From Arthrobacter bambusae (GTDB lineage: Bacteria > Actinomycetota > Actinomycetes > Actinomycetales > Micrococcaceae): a stretch of 64,000 nucleotides of DNA. The notes under the pieces were generated by a model. The model was not told the origin of the DNA. It did not search any database and worked only from the letters and a program-made list of their open reading frames with translations. The DNA lies in assembly GCF_030812595.1 (NCBI RefSeq), contig NZ_JAUSSZ010000008.1, positions 124,001 to 188,000 of the forward strand. Reading direction: 5' to 3'. Every line of letters starts with the position of its first letter. Position 1 is the stretch's first letter. Below are positions 18,943-29,961 of the stretch, one piece after another. The position numbers were made by a program, and so were the translations under genes.

Positions 18943-19122
18943 TGACCGGGCATCCGGGCGAAACGCACCAAAGGTGACCGGGCGGCGGGGCAGGGCTCAC
19001 CCGTACCCCTCTGCCAAGGACCCCGTAAACGACGGACGCCCGCCCACCTGAAGTGACCGGGCGTCCGTCAACAACGCACCAAAGGTGACCGGGCGTCCGT
19101 CGAAAACCCGTCATAGGTGACC
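18941..19122. repeat. GGTGACC array in inverted orientation, 5 copies
   Basis: (A/G)GTGACCGGGC, the reverse complement of the GGTCACC core, starts at 18941, 18973, 19052, 19084 and 19116. Neighbours are spaced 32, 79, 32 and 32 bp. The unit read in reverse (GGTCACCTTTGGTGCG...GACGCCC) has the same layout as the array at 15582-16029. It fills the gap between the DUF559-type gene and the end of ino1 and overlaps the stop codon of the former. Confidence 0.9.
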
Positions 19123-19140
19123 GGGCGTCCGGAGGGAGGC

Positions 19141-20226
19141 TTAGCGCTCCACGTCGCCGCGGATGAAGGCCTCGACCTTCTCGCGGGCGATGTCGTCGTT
19201 GAACTGCTCCGGCGGGGACTTCATGAAGTAGCTGGAAGCGGAGAGCAGCGGGCCACCAATGCCACGGTCCAGGCCGATCTTGGCAGCGCGGATGGCGTCG
19301 ATGATCACGCCGGCCGAGTTCGGGGAGTCCCAGACCTCGAGCTTGTACTCAAGGGAAACCGGGGCGTCGCCGAAGTTGCGGCCTTCGAGGCGGACGAAAG
19401 CCCACTTGCGGTCATCGAGCCAGGCAACGTAGTCGGACGGGCCGATGTGGACGTCGTCGGCGTGCAGTTTGGCTTCGACGTTGGAGGTCACGGCCTGGGT
19501 CTTGGAGATCTTCTTGGATTCGAGGCGGTCGCGCTCGAGCATGTTCTTGAAGTCCATGTTGCCGCCGACGTTCAGCTGGTACGTGCGGTCCAGGGTGACG
19601 CCGCGGTCTTCGAAGAGCTTGGCCATGACACGGTGGGTGATGGTGGCACCGATCTGGCTCTTGATGTCGTCACCGACGATCGGCACACCAGCTGCGGTGA
19701 ACTTGTCGGCCCATTCCTTGGTGCCTGCGATGAAGACCGGCAGGGCGTTGACGAAGGCCACACCGGCGTCGATGGCGCACTGCGCGTAGAAGTGCGCGGC
19801 TTCTTCGGATCCAACCGGCAGGTAGCAGACCATGACGTCGGCCTTGGCTTCGCGCAGTGCGGCAACGATGTCCACTGCCTCTTCCGGTGCCTCGACGATG
19901 GTCTCCCGGTAGTACTTGCCCAGGCCGTCCAGGGTGTGGCCGCGCTGCACGGTCACGCCAGTGGACGGGACGTCGGCGATCTTGATGGTGTTGTTTTCGC
20001 TCGCACCGATGGCGTCCGCGAGGTCCAGCCCGACCTTCTTGCTATCGACATCGAAAGCAGCAACAAACTGGACGTCGCCCACGTGGTACTGGCCGAACTC
20101 AACGTGCATCAGACCGGGAATCGTGGCCTGGGGGTCGGCGTCGCGATAGTAATGGACACCTTGGACCAGCGAAGCGGCACAGTTACCTACGCCGACAATG
20201 GCGACACGAATCGGATGTGAAGACAC
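19141..20226 (-). CDS. ino1: Inositol-3-phosphate synthase
   Basis: Cyclises glucose 6-phosphate to 1D-myo-inositol 3-phosphate with an enzyme-bound NAD. It has 361 residues, the short actinobacterial form. The NAD loop is [13 protein letters not shown] (11-23); the [27 protein letters not shown] and [11 protein letters not shown] motifs carry the active site lysines and the metal and phosphate contacts. Product goes to mycothiol (MshA, nearby) and phosphatidylinositol. AAGGAG lies upstream of the ATG. The 5' leader holds an AGCGCC/GGCGCT hairpin (20301-20316) and a CAGGTGC/GCACCTG inverted repeat (20250-20274). Confidence 0.97.
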   Translation of the reverse strand: MSSHPIRVAIVGVGNCAASLVQGVHYYRDADPQATIPGLMHVEFGQYHVGDVQFVAAFDVDSKKVGLDLADAIGASENNTIKIADVPSTGVTVQRGHTLDGLGKYYRETIVEAPEEAVDIVAALREAKADVMVCYLPVGSEEAAHFYAQCAIDAGVAFVNALPVFIAGTKEWADKFTAAGVPIVGDDIKSQIGATITHRVMAKLFEDRGVTLDRTYQLNVGGNMDFKNMLERDRLESKKISKTQAVTSNVEAKLHADDVHIGPSDYVAWLDDRKWAFVRLEGRNFGDAPVSLEYKLEVWDSPNSAGVIIDAIRAAKIGLDRGIGGPLLSASSYFMKSPPEQFNDDIAREKVEAFIRGDVER

Positions 20227-20340
20227 GGAACTCCTTTGAGAACTAACCTCAGGTGCCTAGCGCGTCCGCACCTGAATGTGCGGGGGCGTCTTAAAGGCAC
20301 AGCGCCATTCGGCGCTCTTTGCATTGTAACCAACTTGAAC

Positions 20341-20368
20341 GGGGCCGGCTTTGTTCCCAGCCGGCCCC
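20341..20368 (-). terminator. Terminator downstream of the aldo/keto reductase
   Basis: A perfect 10-bp stem GGGGCCGGCT/AGCCGGCCCC with an 8-base loop, 24 bases after the aldo/keto reductase stop on the minus strand. It isolates that gene from ino1. Confidence 0.8.
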
Positions 20369-20391
20369 GCAAGTGTATTAAGTTTCAGAAT

Positions 20392-21429
<1,038 letters not shown>

Positions 21430-21492
21430 ACTTACCATCCTGCCACCGCCTGTGCGGCACGAAGTGTGATGTCCGTCATGTGGTCACTGCCC

Positions 21493-23250
21493 TCACCTAA
21501 GGCGTACGACGGCGGCGCTCTCGCCCGGGAGCGTCAACATTCCGTCCCCGACGGCGGCCGAGGAGTCCGTGGCAAGCAAGACTTCGCCGTCCATGGCCTT
21601 CGTCAGCGTCTGGTCCCCAAAGTTGCACGCAACCCTCACGGCTCCCCTGCTAAGAACCAGCCATTTGTCCTCTTCGCTGAAGTCGACGTGAGTATCGGTG
21701 AATCCGCCGCCCGCGAGCTCCGGTGTCGAGCGCCTGAGCTTCGCCAGCGCCCGGTACAGCTCCAGCAATCGGGCGTGATCGCCGTCGTGCGCTTCCTCCC
21801 ATTTGAGCTTGGAGCGTTCAAACGTCTCCGGGTCCTGGGGGTTGGGCACCAACGCCGGATCCCAGCCCATCCGTTCGAATTCCTTGAGCCGGCCCTCCGC
21901 TGTGGCCTCGGCGAGCCATTCCTCGGGATGCGATGTGAAAAACTGCCACGGCGTGGACGCGCCGAATTCTTCGCCCATGAAAAGCATCGGGGTGAACGGC
22001 GACGTCATGGTCAGTAAGGCGGCGAGGGCAAGCCTGCCGTATGACAGGCTCGAACTGAGGCGGTCGCCCGCGGCACGGTTGCCGATTTGATCGTGGTTTT
22101 GGTTGCAGACCACCAAGGCGGCAGGATGGGCCAGCCCGGGCCGGATGGGACGTCCATGATGCCTGCCGCGAAAGCTTGAATAGCTCCCGTCGTGGAAGAA
22201 ACCGTGTTCAAGCACTTTTGCCAGTGCGCCCAAGGAATCGAAATCCGCGTAGTAGCCAGCTGTCTCGCCGGTGAGGTTCACGTGGACGGCGTGGTGGAAG
22301 TCGTCGCTCCACTGCCCCTCCAGGCCGTAGCCGTTGGTGTCCCGGCGATAGATCAGCCGCGGATTATTCAAGTCCGATTCGGCAATCAAGGTCTTGGGGA
22401 TGCCTGTCTCAGCTTCGATGCCATCCGCAAGGCTGGCCAGGTCTTCCAGGATATGGACGGCCCGCTCATCGCGGAGGGCGTGCACCGCATCGAGGCGCAG
22501 TCCGTCCACGTGGAAGTCGCTCAACCACATGGCGGCGTTGTCCAGGATGTACTGACGGACTTCGTCGGAACCGGGTCCATCCAGATTCACTGAGTCGCCC
22601 CAGGTGTTGCCTTCTCCGGACTTGAGGTAGGGTCCGAATTTCGGAAGGTAGTTTCCGCTCGGACCCAGATGGTTGTAGACCACATCCTGGATCACTCCGA
22701 GTCCGGCAGCGTGTGCGGCATCCACAAATCGCTGATAGGCCTCCGGTCCCCCGTAGCCCTCGTGGACCGCGAACCACAGCACGCCGTCGTAACCCCAGTT
22801 GTGGGGGCCGTTGAAGGCGTTGACTGGCAGAAGCTCAACGAAGTCGACTCCCAGGTCTACGAGGTAGTCCAGCTTTTCCACGGCCGCGTCCAAAGTTCCC
22901 TCCGGCGTGAAAGTCCCGAGGTGGAGCTCATAGATGACAGCGCCGCCGAGCCCGCGTCCGGCCCAGTCCGAGTCGTTCCAGGCATAAGCCGAGGCGTCGA
23001 AGGTACGGGAAAGACCATGGACCCCATCCGGCTGGCGCTGCGACCTCGGATCGGGGAAGGGCCCTTCCCCGTTCACCAGATAGCCGTAGTCGGTGCCCGC
23101 CTGCCGTGGTACGTCGGCAGTCCACCAGCCTGTGGCGCCCCCATCCTGCGATCGCATTTCGTGGTGCTGACCTGCCGAGAGCAGAGTTACGGACTCTGCT
23201 CCCGGTGCCCATACGTCGAATCGTTTCCCCGCGTTGGTCTTCTCAGCCAT
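21493..23250 (-). CDS. treZ: Malto-oligosyltrehalose trehalohydrolase TreZ
   Basis: Cleaves trehalose from the end of maltooligosyl-trehalose; last step of the TreXYZ route. It is a 585-residue GH13 protein with an N-terminal beta-sandwich ([17 protein letters not shown]), the nucleophile Asp in [12 protein letters not shown], the acid Glu in [11 protein letters not shown] and [18 protein letters not shown] lies just before the ATG. It follows treY by 58 bases. Confidence 0.97.
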   Translation of the reverse strand: MAEKTNAGKRFDVWAPGAESVTLLSAGQHHEMRSQDGGATGWWTADVPRQAGTDYGYLVNGEGPFPDPRSQRQPDGVHGLSRTFDASAYAWNDSDWAGRGLGGAVIYELHLGTFTPEGTLDAAVEKLDYLVDLGVDFVELLPVNAFNGPHNWGYDGVLWFAVHEGYGGPEAYQRFVDAAHAAGLGVIQDVVYNHLGPSGNYLPKFGPYLKSGEGNTWGDSVNLDGPGSDEVRQYILDNAAMWLSDFHVDGLRLDAVHALRDERAVHILEDLASLADGIEAETGIPKTLIAESDLNNPRLIYRRDTNGYGLEGQWSDDFHHAVHVNLTGETAGYYADFDSLGALAKVLEHGFFHDGSYSSFRGRHHGRPIRPGLAHPAALVVCNQNHDQIGNRAAGDRLSSSLSYGRLALAALLTMTSPFTPMLFMGEEFGASTPWQFFTSHPEEWLAEATAEGRLKEFERMGWDPALVPNPQDPETFERSKLKWEEAHDGDHARLLELYRALAKLRRSTPELAGGGFTDTHVDFSEEDKWLVLSRGAVRVACNFGDQTLTKAMDGEVLLATDSSAAVGDGMLTLPGESAAVVRLR

Positions 23251-23308
23251 CGCTCCCCCTCAATAGTCTCGTCCGGGCTTCGTTTGCCCGTCGTTGTCGG
23301 TGCTCTGG

Positions 23309-25621
23309 CTAGCTAATGGGTACGAGCAAGGCCACCGGATATCTCCCGAGAAGCCTTGCGACGTGAATCTCTCCCGGAGGGTAGCTGTTGCCTGTGAGCT
23401 CATCCTGGACCGCGCGCCCAAGACGAATGACGGTGTCCTGCCACCCGCCATTTCGCTCAAGCTTCCGCGGGAGCCTGGTGGCCAAAGTGATGGCCCCGTC
23501 GGCAGCGGCTCCCCGGTCGAAAGCGATCAGATGTTCGGCAGCGGAACCCTCGGCGTCAACGGGACTGTAGCCGCCGAAAAGCTCCGGCCGGTCCCTGCGC
23601 AGGCGCAGCGCACGGGACGTCAGCAGAAGCTTCGCCGACTCGTCCCGCGCTTCAGCCTGGACACCGGCGTCGAGGGCTGCGAGAGCCGCCCTCCGCCGTT
23701 CGAAGTCGACCGCGCGCCGGTTGTCGGGATCGGTGAGTGAACGGTCCCAAAACTCAGTGCCCTGGTAGACGTCCGGTACGCCCGGCATGGTCAGCTGAAC
23801 AATCTTTGCCGACAGTGAGTTGGACGTCCCGTACGGGTCCACGAGCGCAACGAACTCTTCGAGCGCGGCGGCCACCTCCGGCACGTCGAAGACAGCGTCG
23901 ACGGCGGAGGCAAGCTTCGCTTCGAACCTTTCGTTCGGCTCGGTCCAGCTGGTGGAGTTGCCGGCTTCGCGTGCCGCCTTGACGACGTACCCTTGGAGCC
24001 GCTCCCGGCTGGCCGGCCACGCACCCGCAATGGCTTGCCACACGAGCGCTGCAAGTGGCCCGTCGGGAATCGGAGCCAGCGCCTGCATGCGATCCACGAA
24101 TGCTTCCCATTCGGGGACAGCTTCGGAGATGGCGGAGATCCTGGCCCGGGTGTCTTCGCTGCGCTTGGTGTCGTGTGTGGTCAGCGTGGTCATGGACAGC
24201 GGCAGCTGTGCCTGGCGACGAGCCATGCGCTCGTGGAATCCACCCGTGGACAACGCGAATTCCGTGGGATCGGCTCCCACCTCGGTCAGCGTGCCAAGGC
24301 GCGTGTAGCGGAAGAACGCGGTGTCTTCGACCCCCTTGGCCATGACCATGCCGGAGGTCTGCTGAAAGCGTCGGCCCAGTTCGCGGCCGGCGTCGAGCAG
24401 CAGTGGAAGCAGCGCTTTGAGGACCTGGTCCAACTCGGGCCTGTTCCGCGCAGCCCGTTCAACGGCCTCGACCAAGTTGTCCTTGCCATCGGGGAGATAG
24501 CTCCGGTAGACGTGGAACGAGGCGATGATTTCAGCCAGGGCGTCCGCCACCTCTTGGCGCGGCAACTCCGGAGAGTCCGGGACGAGCCGCGCGAGCCGCA
24601 GGATTTCCGAATGCAGGATGCCGTCCGTAATGCGCCTTTTGGTGTCATGGATCATGGCCTGGTAATCGGCGGGCGACCCGGCGCCCCGGAGCCTGGCGTC
24701 CAAGGCGTCAAGCTGCCCCTCGGCGTCGGGATCCACGAAAAGGCGGTCGACGTCGGCGAGGGCATCGTAGCCGGTGGTCCCCTCGCAGTCGAAGTTCTCC
24801 GGAAGCTCCTCGCCCGGTTCCAGGATCTTCTCGACGAGAAGATAGGAGCCAGCCGTGGTTTCCTTCAGGCGCTCCAGGTAGCCGGCGGGGTCCGCGAGCC
24901 CGTCCGGGTGATCGATCCTCAGTCCGTCTACCAGTCCGTCACGGAACCATCGAGCGATTTCCGAGTGCGCTTCCTCGAAGACCCAAGGGACTTCGACACG
25001 GATCCCGGCGAGCGTGTTGACGGCGAAGAACCGGCGGTAATTCAGTTCGTCGTCAGCCCGGCGCCAGCCGACCAGCTCATAATGCTGCCGCGCGTGGACG
25101 TCCTTCGCGTCGTCACCTTCGGCGTAGCTGCCTTCGGCCAGCGGAAAGCGGTGGTCGAAATAGCGCAATTCGCCATCGACCACTTCCAGCTTGTCAACGT
25201 CGTCGTCGCTGCCGAGGACCGGGAGCCGGAGCTTTCCACCGCCAAAGTCCCAGTCGACGTCGAACGCCTCGGCATAGCGGGAGGCTTTGCCCTCTTTGAG
25301 GAGCGACCACCACCAGGCATTTTGCGGAGGCGATGCAACTCCCATGTGATTCGGGACAATATCCACCAGGACGCCGAGGCCGGCTGCCCGCGCCGCTTTG
25401 GAGAGCGCTGCGAGCCCTTCGGCGCCGCCGCGCGAAGCATCAACGGTGGAAGGGTCCGTGACGTCGTAGCCGTGATCCGAGCCTTCCTCCGCCGTCAGGA
25501 TCGGCGACAGGTAGACCCAATCGACCCCAAGGTCACGCAGGTAGTCCGTAAGGGCCGCGGCATCCTGGAGCGTGAACGAGGGGCGGATCTGAAGCCGGTA
25601 CGTCGAGAGGGGCGTCCTCAT
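23309..25621 (-). CDS. treY: Malto-oligosyltrehalose synthase TreY
   Basis: Isomerises the reducing-end alpha-1,4 linkage of a maltodextrin to the alpha,alpha-1,1 linkage of trehalose. It is a 770-residue GH13 protein starting [17 protein letters not shown], with VDIVPNHMG, the nucleophile Asp in [16 protein letters not shown] and the acid Glu in [12 protein letters not shown]. The start overlaps the treX stop by four bases, so translation is coupled. Confidence 0.97.
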   Translation of the reverse strand: MRTPLSTYRLQIRPSFTLQDAAALTDYLRDLGVDWVYLSPILTAEEGSDHGYDVTDPSTVDASRGGAEGLAALSKAARAAGLGVLVDIVPNHMGVASPPQNAWWWSLLKEGKASRYAEAFDVDWDFGGGKLRLPVLGSDDDVDKLEVVDGELRYFDHRFPLAEGSYAEGDDAKDVHARQHYELVGWRRADDELNYRRFFAVNTLAGIRVEVPWVFEEAHSEIARWFRDGLVDGLRIDHPDGLADPAGYLERLKETTAGSYLLVEKILEPGEELPENFDCEGTTGYDALADVDRLFVDPDAEGQLDALDARLRGAGSPADYQAMIHDTKRRITDGILHSEILRLARLVPDSPELPRQEVADALAEIIASFHVYRSYLPDGKDNLVEAVERAARNRPELDQVLKALLPLLLDAGRELGRRFQQTSGMVMAKGVEDTAFFRYTRLGTLTEVGADPTEFALSTGGFHERMARRQAQLPLSMTTLTTHDTKRSEDTRARISAISEAVPEWEAFVDRMQALAPIPDGPLAALVWQAIAGAWPASRERLQGYVVKAAREAGNSTSWTEPNERFEAKLASAVDAVFDVPEVAAALEEFVALVDPYGTSNSLSAKIVQLTMPGVPDVYQGTEFWDRSLTDPDNRRAVDFERRRAALAALDAGVQAEARDESAKLLLTSRALRLRRDRPELFGGYSPVDAEGSAAEHLIAFDRGAAADGAITLATRLPRKLERNGGWQDTVIRLGRAVQDELTGNSYPPGEIHVARLLGRYPVALLVPIS

Positions 25622-27978
25622 GATTCTCCGTTCTTCGGGGCGCGCGGCTTCCTGGGCTTCTTCGGCGCGCCGCCGGACTTGGTTTTGGGGGCAGCCTTTG
25701 CATCCGAGGCATGGTGCTTTTTCGGTTCTGGTGCGTCTTCCGGTACAACTTTGTGCGGATGCGTGGTGGGTACCGGCGTGGCTGGCGCGGTCAAGGAAGC
25801 CGTTTCGGCTGTGGTTGTCTGCGACAGCGCGGCCAGGGACGCGGCCACCGAATGGTCCGGGTCCGTGTCCGGAATGCTGTGTGCCCTCAACACCACGAGC
25901 GATTTGGCCCCCACACCCAGGACTGTTTCGGCCTGCACGGGTTCCGTGTCGGCTCCGCCGCCGGCGGTGTCGATAATGATGTCCCAGGCCGGCGCGTATT
26001 CGTCCGAGGGCACCTTGAAACCGACTTCGTCATCGTGGGCATTGAAGTAGAGCAGGAAGTTGACGTCCGTGATGCGCCGGCCCTGGTTGTCCCGGCCGCG
26101 GATCCCGTCACCGTTGAGGAACACCCCCACGGAGCGGCCGAAGCCGCTGTCCCAGTCCGACGGCGTCATGGTGGTTCCGTCGACGTCAAGCCAGACGATG
26201 TCCGGAAGTCTCTCGCCTTCGCCCCTGAGGACGGGGCGGCCGTCGAAGAAGCGGCTGCGCCGGAACGTGGGATGCTTCGCGCGCAAAGCACTGACCGCCG
26301 CCGTGAACTCCACCAGCGGCTGGTCCACACTGTCCCAATTGATCCACGTCAGCTCGGAATCCTGGCAATAGCCGTTGTTGTTACCCCGCTGCGTCCGGCC
26401 AAGCTCATCCCCGTGCAACAGCATCGGAACACCCTGGGAAAGAAGCATCGAGGCGATGAAATTCCGCTGCTGCCGCGCCCGCAACGCCAGGACCTTCGGA
26501 TCCTCCGTAGGCCCCTCGACACCGCAGTTCCACGAACGGTTGTGGGACTCGCCGTCGTTGTTGCCCTCGCCGTTGGCCTCATTGTGCTTCTCGTTATAGG
26601 ACACCAGGTCCGCCAAGGTGAAGCCGTCATGGGCCGTGACAAAGTTGATCGACGCCACCGGACGACGCCCCGAATGCTCATACAGGTCCGCCGACCCCGT
26701 CAACCGCGACGCGAACTCACCCAGGGTCGACGGCTCCCCGCGCCAGAAATCACGGACCGTGTCCCGGTACTTGCCGTTCCACTCCGTCCACTGCGGCGGG
26801 AAATTGCCCACCTGGTAACCACCCGGACCAACATCCCACGGCTCCGCGATCAGCTTGACCTGCGAGACCACCGGATCCTGCTGGATAAGCTCGAAAAAGG
26901 TCGACAGTTTATCCACGTCATAGAACTCACGGGCCAGCGTGGACGCCAGGTCGAAGCGGAACCCGTCCACGTGCATCTCGGTCACCCAATAACGCAGGGA
27001 ATCCATGAGCAACTGCAGCGAATGCGGGCTGCGCACGTTCAACGAGTTCCCGGTACCCGTGTAATCCATGTAGTGCTTCTCGTCGCCATCCACCAGACGG
27101 TAATACGCCGAGTTGTCGATCCCCTTGAAGGACAGCGTGGGACCCAGGTGGTTGCCCTCGGCCGTGTGGTTGTACACGACATCAAGAATGACCTCGATAC
27201 CGGCCCGGTGCAGCGAACGCACCATGGCCTTGAAATCCTGGACCTGCTGGCCGGTGTCCCCCTTGGAGCTGTAGCTGTTGTGCGGGGCAAAGAACCCGAT
27301 CGTGTTGTAGCCCCAGTAATTGTTCAGCCCCTTGTCCTGCAGGATCCCGTCGTTCGTGAACTGGTGCACCGGCATAAGCTCGATCGCCGTCACGCCTAGC
27401 TTCTGCAAGTGGGAGATGACAGCCGGGTGCGCAACCCCGGCATAGGTGCCCCGCTGCTCCTCCGGAACTTCGGGGTGGAGCTGGGTCAGGCCCTTCACAT
27501 GCGCCTCGTAAATCACCGAGCGGTGGTAAGGGATACGCGGCAGGTGGTCCCCGTCCCAATCGAAGAACGGGTTGACGACCACACCCAACATCATGTGCGG
27601 CGCGGAATCCTTGTCGTTGCGGGAGTCCGGATCCCCCAGGTTGTAGGAGAACAGCGCCGGATCCCAATCGATCTGCCCATGGATGGCCTTCGCATACGGA
27701 TCCAGGAGCAACTTGTTGGGATTGAAGCGCTGCCCGTTGGCAGGATCATAAGGGCCGTGGACCCGGTAGCCGTACTTCTGGCCAGGCTGAACGTGTGGCA
27801 GGTAGCAATGCCACACGTAGCCGTCCACTTCGTTGACGGTGTACGAAACTTCTTCCCCGTCGTCGTCGAAGAGACACAACTCCACCTTTTCCGCCTTCTC
27901 GCTGAACAGCGCGAAGTTGGTCCCGGTGCCATCGAAAGTGGCCCCCAACGGGTATGCGGATCCAGGCCAAACGTCCAT
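25618..27978 (-). CDS. glgX: Glycogen debranching enzyme TreX/GlgX
   Basis: Isoamylase-type GH13 enzyme that removes alpha-1,6 branches from glycogen to supply linear chains for TreY. Motifs are [10 protein letters not shown], the nucleophile Asp in [12 protein letters not shown], the acid Glu in [12 protein letters not shown], and [10 protein letters not shown]. It has 786 residues, longer than usual because of a Thr/Ala/Pro- then Lys/Pro-rich tail of about 80 residues that looks disordered. AAGGAG lies 5 bases before the ATG at 27978; an upstream in-frame ATG (28035) adds unconserved residues. First gene of treX-treY-treZ. Confidence 0.96.
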   Translation of the reverse strand: MDVWPGSAYPLGATFDGTGTNFALFSEKAEKVELCLFDDDGEEVSYTVNEVDGYVWHCYLPHVQPGQKYGYRVHGPYDPANGQRFNPNKLLLDPYAKAIHGQIDWDPALFSYNLGDPDSRNDKDSAPHMMLGVVVNPFFDWDGDHLPRIPYHRSVIYEAHVKGLTQLHPEVPEEQRGTYAGVAHPAVISHLQKLGVTAIELMPVHQFTNDGILQDKGLNNYWGYNTIGFFAPHNSYSSKGDTGQQVQDFKAMVRSLHRAGIEVILDVVYNHTAEGNHLGPTLSFKGIDNSAYYRLVDGDEKHYMDYTGTGNSLNVRSPHSLQLLMDSLRYWVTEMHVDGFRFDLASTLAREFYDVDKLSTFFELIQQDPVVSQVKLIAEPWDVGPGGYQVGNFPPQWTEWNGKYRDTVRDFWRGEPSTLGEFASRLTGSADLYEHSGRRPVASINFVTAHDGFTLADLVSYNEKHNEANGEGNNDGESHNRSWNCGVEGPTEDPKVLALRARQQRNFIASMLLSQGVPMLLHGDELGRTQRGNNNGYCQDSELTWINWDSVDQPLVEFTAAVSALRAKHPTFRRSRFFDGRPVLRGEGERLPDIVWLDVDGTTMTPSDWDSGFGRSVGVFLNGDGIRGRDNQGRRITDVNFLLYFNAHDDEVGFKVPSDEYAPAWDIIIDTAGGGADTEPVQAETVLGVGAKSLVVLRAHSIPDTDPDHSVAASLAALSQTTTAETASLTAPATPVPTTHPHKVVPEDAPEPKKHHASDAKAAPKTKSGGAPKKPRKPRAPKNGES

Positions 27979-28052
27979 GTGTTCTCCTTCATGCGTCGGA
28001 TAACTTTCTGCCAGCCTAGCGAGACTAGGTGACATTCACGGAACTTCCTTGG

Positions 28053-29597
28053 TCATCCGGCGCGATGTTCCTTGAGAAATCGGAAGACATCGGGGACAGC
28101 GCGGGCGATATCGGAAGCGGCCAATGGCCCACCCGCCGAGGCTGCGCGGCCCGCCCTCCCGTGGATGCTTGCGCCGACGGCGGCTACCGCCGCCCAGCGC
28201 TCATCAGGGGCGAGTCCCAGCGCAGCGAAAGGTCCGTCGTCGTCCAGCCCGGATTCGGCGTACGTTGCAGCTAGCGCCCCGACGATCCCGCCAAGGACGT
28301 CCCCGCTGCCTGCCGTTGACATCCACGGGGATCCATCTGACTGGCTGAAGACCGCCCCGGAAGGGGAAGCGACCACCGTTGTGGCGCCCTTGAGCAGGAC
28401 GACCGCGCCGGTGTGCCCGGCCGCGAGCCGGGCGAAGTGCACGGTCCGCGATTCTACGTCCTCACGCGTGACGCGCACTTCGCTTCGGCCGAGAAGAGCC
28501 GCAAGCTCCCCTGCGTGTGGGGTGAGAATCCAGTTCGGCGGGCAGCGTTCCGGCAGGAGCTCCAAGGCTCCGGCGTCGACGACGGCGGGCTGGCCTGCGT
28601 CGGCCGCAGCGGCCAATGTATCCCTGGCGCGTTGTAGTTGTTCAGTTCCGTCCAAGCCGGGACCGAGCAACCATGCCTGGACCCGGCCTGGCTCGGCTGG
28701 TTCCCAAATAGCTTCGGGGGTGCGTGCCAGGATCTGCCGCGCCACGACCTCCGGGCCGAGGTACCGCACCATGCCTGCTCCAGCCGCGGAAGCGGACCCG
28801 ACACAGAGAGCCGCAGCCCCGGTGTAGCGCTCGGAACCGGCGACGATGCCCAGGACTCCCCTCGTGTACTTCTGGGCGCGGCGTCCCGGGTCCGGCAGGA
28901 CGGAAGCCAGGTCAAGGGCGGAGAAACGGCGCAGGGCCGGTGCCGGAAGATGTTCCTCGATGCCGATGGGCACGAGGATCGCGCGGCCGGCACAACCCTC
29001 ACCCGGATCGGCCATCAGTCCGGCTTTGAGTCCCCCGAATGCAACGGTCAGGCGAGCCGTCAATACGGGCCAGTGGACCTCGCCTGTGTCGGCGTCCACG
29101 CCGCTGGGAGTATCGCAGGCCACCACCAACGGGGGCTTTAGTTCCTCCAATGCAGCGATCAATTCCGCAGCCGGACCGCTGAGGCCGCCCCGGGCGCCCG
29201 TGCCCAGGATGGCATCAATGACCACTTCGTCGCCGGCGGCCAGCACGGCCAGTTCCTCGGCGTTGTCCTGGTCCAAGACGTGGACGCGTCCGCCCGCGGC
29301 GCCGAAGGCCGCGAGAGCCCCAGGATGGGCGGAACCGGCGGTGAGCACCGCCGTCGTGCGCATGCCGCGCTTCGCGAGCATTGCCGCGGCGTAGAGACCG
29401 TCACCGCCGTTGTTGCCTTTGCCTGCCAGCACTGTGACGCTCGAGCCGTAAAGGCGGCGGCCTTCCGAGCGGAGTTCACGGACGACGGCGTTCGCGAGTC
29501 CGTATGCTGCCCGCTGCATGAGAACAGCGCCTTCGCCGGCATCAAGAAGCGGTTGTTCCGCCGCCCTGATCTGTGTACCGGTGAAGGCGCTGATCAT
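28053..29597 (-). CDS. nnr: Bifunctional NAD(P)H-hydrate epimerase / ADP-dependent dehydratase
   Basis: Repairs hydrated NAD(P)H. The N-terminal YjeF-N epimerase domain (about 1-215) has VLAGKGNNGGDGLYAA. The C-terminal ribokinase-like dehydratase domain has ILTPHAGELAALLG, VVLLKGATTVVASP and the anion hole STAGSGDVLGGIVGA. It has 514 residues, the usual fused length. It follows acpS by 12 bases on the same strand. Confidence 0.95.
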   Translation of the reverse strand: MISAFTGTQIRAAEQPLLDAGEGAVLMQRAAYGLANAVVRELRSEGRRLYGSSVTVLAGKGNNGGDGLYAAAMLAKRGMRTTAVLTAGSAHPGALAAFGAAGGRVHVLDQDNAEELAVLAAGDEVVIDAILGTGARGGLSGPAAELIAALEELKPPLVVACDTPSGVDADTGEVHWPVLTARLTVAFGGLKAGLMADPGEGCAGRAILVPIGIEEHLPAPALRRFSALDLASVLPDPGRRAQKYTRGVLGIVAGSERYTGAAALCVGSASAAGAGMVRYLGPEVVARQILARTPEAIWEPAEPGRVQAWLLGPGLDGTEQLQRARDTLAAAADAGQPAVVDAGALELLPERCPPNWILTPHAGELAALLGRSEVRVTREDVESRTVHFARLAAGHTGAVVLLKGATTVVASPSGAVFSQSDGSPWMSTAGSGDVLGGIVGALAATYAESGLDDDGPFAALGLAPDERWAAVAAVGASIHGRAGRAASAGGPLAASDIARAVPDVFRFLKEHRAG

Positions 29598-29609
29598 GGT
29601 TGTGCGCTG

Positions 29610-29957
29610 CTATGCTTCCGCGACGACCATGGCGGTTGCGATCCCGCCATCGTGGCTCATCGACAGGTGCCAGCGCTTCACGCCCATGGACTCGGCAACT
29701 GCCAGCACGGTGCCCTTCACCTTGATGGTGGGGCCGTTCTGGTCCAGGCCGATCCAGCAGTCCTGCCAGTTCATGCCCGCCGGAGCTCCCAAGACCTTTG
29801 CCACAGCTTCCTTCGCTGCGAAGCGCGCGGCCAAGGACCGTGTGTTGAGCTCGCGTTCCGCGGGAACAAACAGACGGTCCCGGAGGCCCGGGGTCCGCTC
29901 AAGTTGGCGCCCGAAGCGCTCAATGTCTACGACGTCTACGCCTATGCCAACAATCAT
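29610..29957 (-). CDS. acpS: Holo-[acyl-carrier-protein] synthase AcpS
   Basis: A 115-residue enzyme that attaches 4'-phosphopantetheine from CoA to acyl carrier protein. It has both family signatures, [12 protein letters not shown] (Mg-binding Asp) and [17 protein letters not shown], and the ending [16 protein letters not shown]. It starts four bases after the glmS stop, in a glmS-acpS-nnr operon. Confidence 0.97.
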   Translation of the reverse strand: MIVGIGVDVVDIERFGRQLERTPGLRDRLFVPAERELNTRSLAARFAAKEAVAKVLGAPAGMNWQDCWIGLDQNGPTIKVKGTVLAVAESMGVKRWHLSMSHDGGIATAMVVAEA

Positions 29958-29961
29958 GCGG

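Noticed and set aside
19117..20220. 367-codon open frame on the + strand
   Set aside because: Antisense to ino1; no family resemblance and composition mirrors ino1 codons.
23993..27399. Long + strand open frames across treY and treX
   Set aside because: Antisense shadows of treY and glgX, which carry intact GH13 motifs.
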